From Reichenbachiella agarivorans (GTDB lineage Bacteria; Bacteroidota; Bacteroidia; Cytophagales; Cyclobacteriaceae), in the NCBI RefSeq assembly GCF_025502585.1, contig NZ_CP106679.1, positions 2,139,501-2,203,500 of the forward strand: a stretch of DNA of 64,000 bases, written 5' to 3'. This document shows positions 61,500 through 64,000 of this stretch, one piece after another. Made by a program: the position numbers and the translations under genes. How positions within the stretch are numbered: the first letter of the stretch is position 1; every line of letters begins with the position of its first letter. The notes beneath the pieces were generated by a model that was given only the letters and a program-made list of their open reading frames with translations, made no database searches and had not been told where the DNA came from.

Positions 61500-62870
61500 T
61501 TACTCAGTTTGGAACATGATCTGCACACATCTATTGTCTTCGTCCTCTTCTGACAAAGGCTCCGTTTCTCCTTTTCCAACAGTCGAGATACGATTTGTAT
61601 TGATACCTGTTTTGATGAGTTCATTTGCCACTGCACTGGCTCTTGCTTCGGAGATTTGCTGGTTAAATTCTTCTATACCAGGAGCGCTGGCATGTCCCAC
61701 TATCGTGACGTTGAGTTTCTTGTGGGCTTTCAGAATCTCAGATACCTTGGTAATGACCTTGTATTGATTTCCCGAAATGACCGAGTCTTCAGATGCTTGT
61801 GCAAACCGGATGATGAGGTCTTTTTGTGTGAAAACAGCATTGAGTGAATCGGGTAGTGTCTCTATTATTTCTTGTTCGTACGATTCTGTGACGAGTTCTT
61901 TTGGTGTCTGCATAGGCTCGGTCGGAGTAGACCAGACAACAGGTGCTGGTTGCACGTTGGGTACGTATGACTGATTGTCTGCAGGTCTGTTTTTGCTACG
62001 ACATAGTTTGATCCCGAGCATGATGCCGTGTGAGCCTCCCAGAGATTGGGTTTTGGTAGATACCTCGTAGTTGTATGCGACGATGAATCGATCATTGATT
62101 TGTAGATCAGCCATTGCAGCGATTCCATACCTGGTTTTGTAGATAGCGCCCAGTCCTAGGATGTCATGCAATACAACTCTGCCACCAATATCTAGCTGGT
62201 CAGTTTGCGCATCATAATTTCGATAGAGGAGAAACCCTTCGAGCTGCCAATTAGGTCCGCTTACGAGATCATAGGCCGCATAGGCATTGAATTGTTCACT
62301 TTGTGCAAAGTTTAGCTCTGATTTCCTAGAAAACGTCTGAGGTATCGCTACTCCCAGTGTGAGTCTTCGGGAGGTAAACATCAATCCTAGACCGTTGGAC
62401 AGACTTGATTGGGGTTGATTTTGTCCGATCAATAATTCGTCGGTGTAGTCACTGGCTATGACTTCATCCATGTTGAACCGCTGTTGGTCGATACCTAAGG
62501 AAAAGGCTGCATGCAGAGTGCTCTCCTTTGAGATTTTCAAGTGATAGGCATAGCTGATGTTTCCTGAAAATTGTGAAACTATGCCCAAATCCGAGTAGCG
62601 TATGGCAGTACCCAAGCCATGAGAAGGCGTCAGGCTTCCATAGAGACTCAGTTGCTGCGTGCTAGGAGAGTCATCCACTCCGGTAGCCTGTACTCTGCGA
62701 TTCACGAACCCGTAGAGGCAGTTGTTCAACCCTGCTGCGGCAGGATTGATGAGGAAGGGGTTCTGATTGTATAGACTGAATGGTGATATCTGCTGAGCCG
62801 AAGTAAATTGGCTGCAGAGAGTCATACTGGCTATAAGAATGATTCGGAGGTAGTTTGTTTTGGTGTTCAT
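61500..62870 (-). CDS. PorP/SprF outer membrane protein fused to OmpA domain
   Basis: Outer membrane protein of the PorP/SprF family with a C-terminal OmpA domain; such proteins attach or help to secrete T9SS adhesins. Signal peptide (ASMTLCSQFTSAQ); PorP/SprF start QISPFSLYNQNPFLINPAAAG; beta-barrel region to ~300; Pro-rich linker; OmpA-like domain (residues ~355-455) with TIVGHASAPGIEEFNQQISE, ARASAVANELI and GKGETEP, where the usual peptidoglycan-binding positions are present. At 456 aa it is longer than SprF alone. The adhesin gene ends four bases before it, so the two form a SprB/SprF-like pair. Confidence 0.92.
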   Translation of the reverse strand: MNTKTNYLRIILIASMTLCSQFTSAQQISPFSLYNQNPFLINPAAAGLNNCLYGFVNRRVQATGVDDSPSTQQLSLYGSLTPSHGLGTAIRYSDLGIVSQFSGNISYAYHLKISKESTLHAAFSLGIDQQRFNMDEVIASDYTDELLIGQNQPQSSLSNGLGLMFTSRRLTLGVAIPQTFSRKSELNFAQSEQFNAYAAYDLVSGPNWQLEGFLLYRNYDAQTDQLDIGGRVVLHDILGLGAIYKTRYGIAAMADLQINDRFIVAYNYEVSTKTQSLGGSHGIMLGIKLCRSKNRPADNQSYVPNVQPAPVVWSTPTEPMQTPKELVTESYEQEIIETLPDSLNAVFTQKDLIIRFAQASEDSVISGNQYKVITKVSEILKAHKKLNVTIVGHASAPGIEEFNQQISEARASAVANELIKTGINTNRISTVGKGETEPLSEEDEDNRCVQIMFQTE

Positions 62871-62874
62871 TCTA

Positions 62875-64000
62875 TTATTTCATCAGGGTGATTTTTCCTT
62901 TTTTTGTATTTTGGTCGGGGCAAGATAGGGTGTAGTAATACACGCCTTGCGGTAGGGATCTGCCATGATCGGTTCCATTCCAGTCGTTGTTGTAGCCAGT
63001 GGATTGATAGATTACATTTCCCTTGCTGTTGTAGATCTTGATTGTACAAACCTCTAGTAGCCAATTCCCTTTGATCTCCCAGAAGTCATTTTTGCCATCT
63101 CCATTGGGGCTGATGAAATTGTTGATTTCTATTTGGTCATTGACAGTGATGGTGATCTCATCACTTGCCGAGCATCCTGTCTCACTGGTGGCTAACAGCA
63201 TATAAGTAGTCGTTTGGGTAGGTCGAGCAACGGTGGTCATACTGGATGGATCGTCGAGTCCATCGGAAGGAGACCATTCGAAGCTATTCGCTTCGCTGGC
63301 AGTGGGACTGAGGGTATATGAGAAGCCTGCATCGATGGTGGCGTCTGCTCCAGCATCTACCTCGACGACCGGATGTCTTGTGATGGTGAAAGCGCAAGTG
63401 GCCGTGTTTCCGCTATCGTCGGTGACGAGGTATTCATTGGTGGTCACACCTACTGGAAATGATGATCCACTGGCTAGACCTGCTGTTTGAGTCACCGTCA
63501 GTGTTGTACAATTGTCAGTAGCAGTGGGCTCTTCAAAGGAGATGATTTCCTCGCAGCTTTCTACATTATGAGGGCAAGTGATGGTTGGTTTGATTTTGTC
63601 CTCAAGGATGACGCTGAAAGAGCAGACCTCCGTATTACCACTCGCATCTGTGGCAGTGAGTGTGATCAGTTGTGTAGCAGTGATCAATGTGCCCATTGAT
63701 GGAGACTGGGAGACAATAGCCGTTCCGCAATTGTCATTCGCAGTAGCCAATGAGGTGTAATCCAATAGCGTGTACTCACAATTGGTGTTAATACTGACCG
63801 TTTGATTCGCAGGACACATGATCGTAGGTTTCGTGTTGTCCTCTGGGATAAGGTTGAAGGTGCAAGTCTCAGTGTTGCCATTGCCATCTGTTGCTGTGAG
63901 TGTGATCTCTTGGATAGCATTAATCATTGTACCAATCGCTGGGGATTGTGTGACTGTGGTCGTACCACAGTTGTCACTGGCTGTTGCTAGTGATGTAAAG
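62875..64000 (-). CDS. HYR-domain adhesin with gliding-motility C-terminal domain, 5' end outside window
   Basis: The C-terminal 374 residues of a large cell-surface protein; the frame is open to the right edge. Repeated HYR-type modules of about 84 residues are seen (CPANQTVSINTNCEYTLLD, TATDASGNTEVCSF, then CPHNVESCEEIISFEEPTAT), followed by a PKD-like segment (GADATIDAGFSYTLSP) and the type B (CHU_C) T9SS domain: NNFISPNGDGKNDFW to GKITLMK. It should be secreted through the T9SS and anchored by the PorP/SprF-OmpA protein encoded four bases downstream. It is likely an adhesin in gliding or attachment. Confidence 0.92.
   Translation of the reverse strand, partial: FTSLATASDNCGTTTVTQSPAIGTMINAIQEITLTATDGNGNTETCTFNLIPEDNTKPTIMCPANQTVSINTNCEYTLLDYTSLATANDNCGTAIVSQSPSMGTLITATQLITLTATDASGNTEVCSFSVILEDKIKPTITCPHNVESCEEIISFEEPTATDNCTTLTVTQTAGLASGSSFPVGVTTNEYLVTDDSGNTATCAFTITRHPVVEVDAGADATIDAGFSYTLSPTASEANSFEWSPSDGLDDPSSMTTVARPTQTTTYMLLATSETGCSASDEITITVNDQIEINNFISPNGDGKNDFWEIKGNWLLEVCTIKIYNSKGNVIYQSTGYNNDWNGTDHGRSLPQGVYYYTLSCPDQNTKKGKITLMK

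Overview
The window reads as a chromosomal segment of a gliding, probably marine member of the Bacteroidota, most likely Cytophagales. The signs are the Bacteroidota promoter box TAnnTTTG before many genes, no obvious Shine-Dalgarno sequences, a PorP/SprF protein beside a gliding-motility (CHU_C) adhesin, a type IX secretion sorting-domain protein, the Bacteroidota-only small ribosomal protein DUF4295/bL38, and a Na+-NQR subunit. I see no tRNA, rRNA, CRISPR array or insertion sequence.

Layout. 1-6.3 kb is housekeeping: argS (5' end outside the window), menA, a small secreted protein, a tandem universal stress protein with a SUI1-type factor, rpmB-rpmG-DUF4295, and ftsY. 6.5-14.1 kb is a five-gene, minus-strand defence operon in which every junction overlaps: an HNH endonuclease, whose N-terminus resembles the DNA sulfur-binding domain of type IV enzymes, followed by a complete type I Wadjet system (jetA, jetB, jetC, jetD). 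14.4-21 kb holds a glycogen branching enzyme, a gene-free stretch with a 42-bp tandem repeat, uridine kinase, a coiled-coil protein, an ABC-F protein and a PspC protein. 21-29 kb is a one-gene polyketide/fatty-acid synthase with the domain order of animal fatty acid synthase (KS-AT-DH-ER-KR-ACP-TE) and its own phosphopantetheinyl transferase.

29.6-31.4 kb is a chemoreceptor gene broken by two single-T insertions. 31.8-53.8 kb is mostly metabolism and cell maintenance: a divergent arginase-fold protein, a solitary nqrF, a malate/lactate dehydrogenase-family enzyme, Ppx/GppA, an acyl-CoA carboxylase subunit, an M42 peptidase, lpd, fabG, a VWA-like membrane protein, clpC, tsaC-wbqC, mltG with an alkyltransferase-like protein, a sodium symporter and a fatty acid desaturase. 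A second tandem array (41 bp), related to the first, follows at 53.76 kb. metZ and metX lie divergently at 54.4-56.7 kb.

58-61.4 kb is a sulfide/persulfide cluster (metallo-beta-lactamase-rhodanese fusion, two small rhodaneses, two YeeE/YedE transporters). Its two transcription units carry the same palindrome, GTAACnnnnGTTAC, exactly 22 bp before a TAnnTTTG box. This predicts one CRP/FNR-like activator for both. The window ends in a SprB/SprF-like pair: a HYR-domain adhesin (5' end outside the window) and a PorP/SprF-OmpA fusion.

The strongest candidates for new biology are the HNH-Wadjet operon, the animal-FAS-like synthase, the shared sulfur operator and the two related tandem-repeat arrays.
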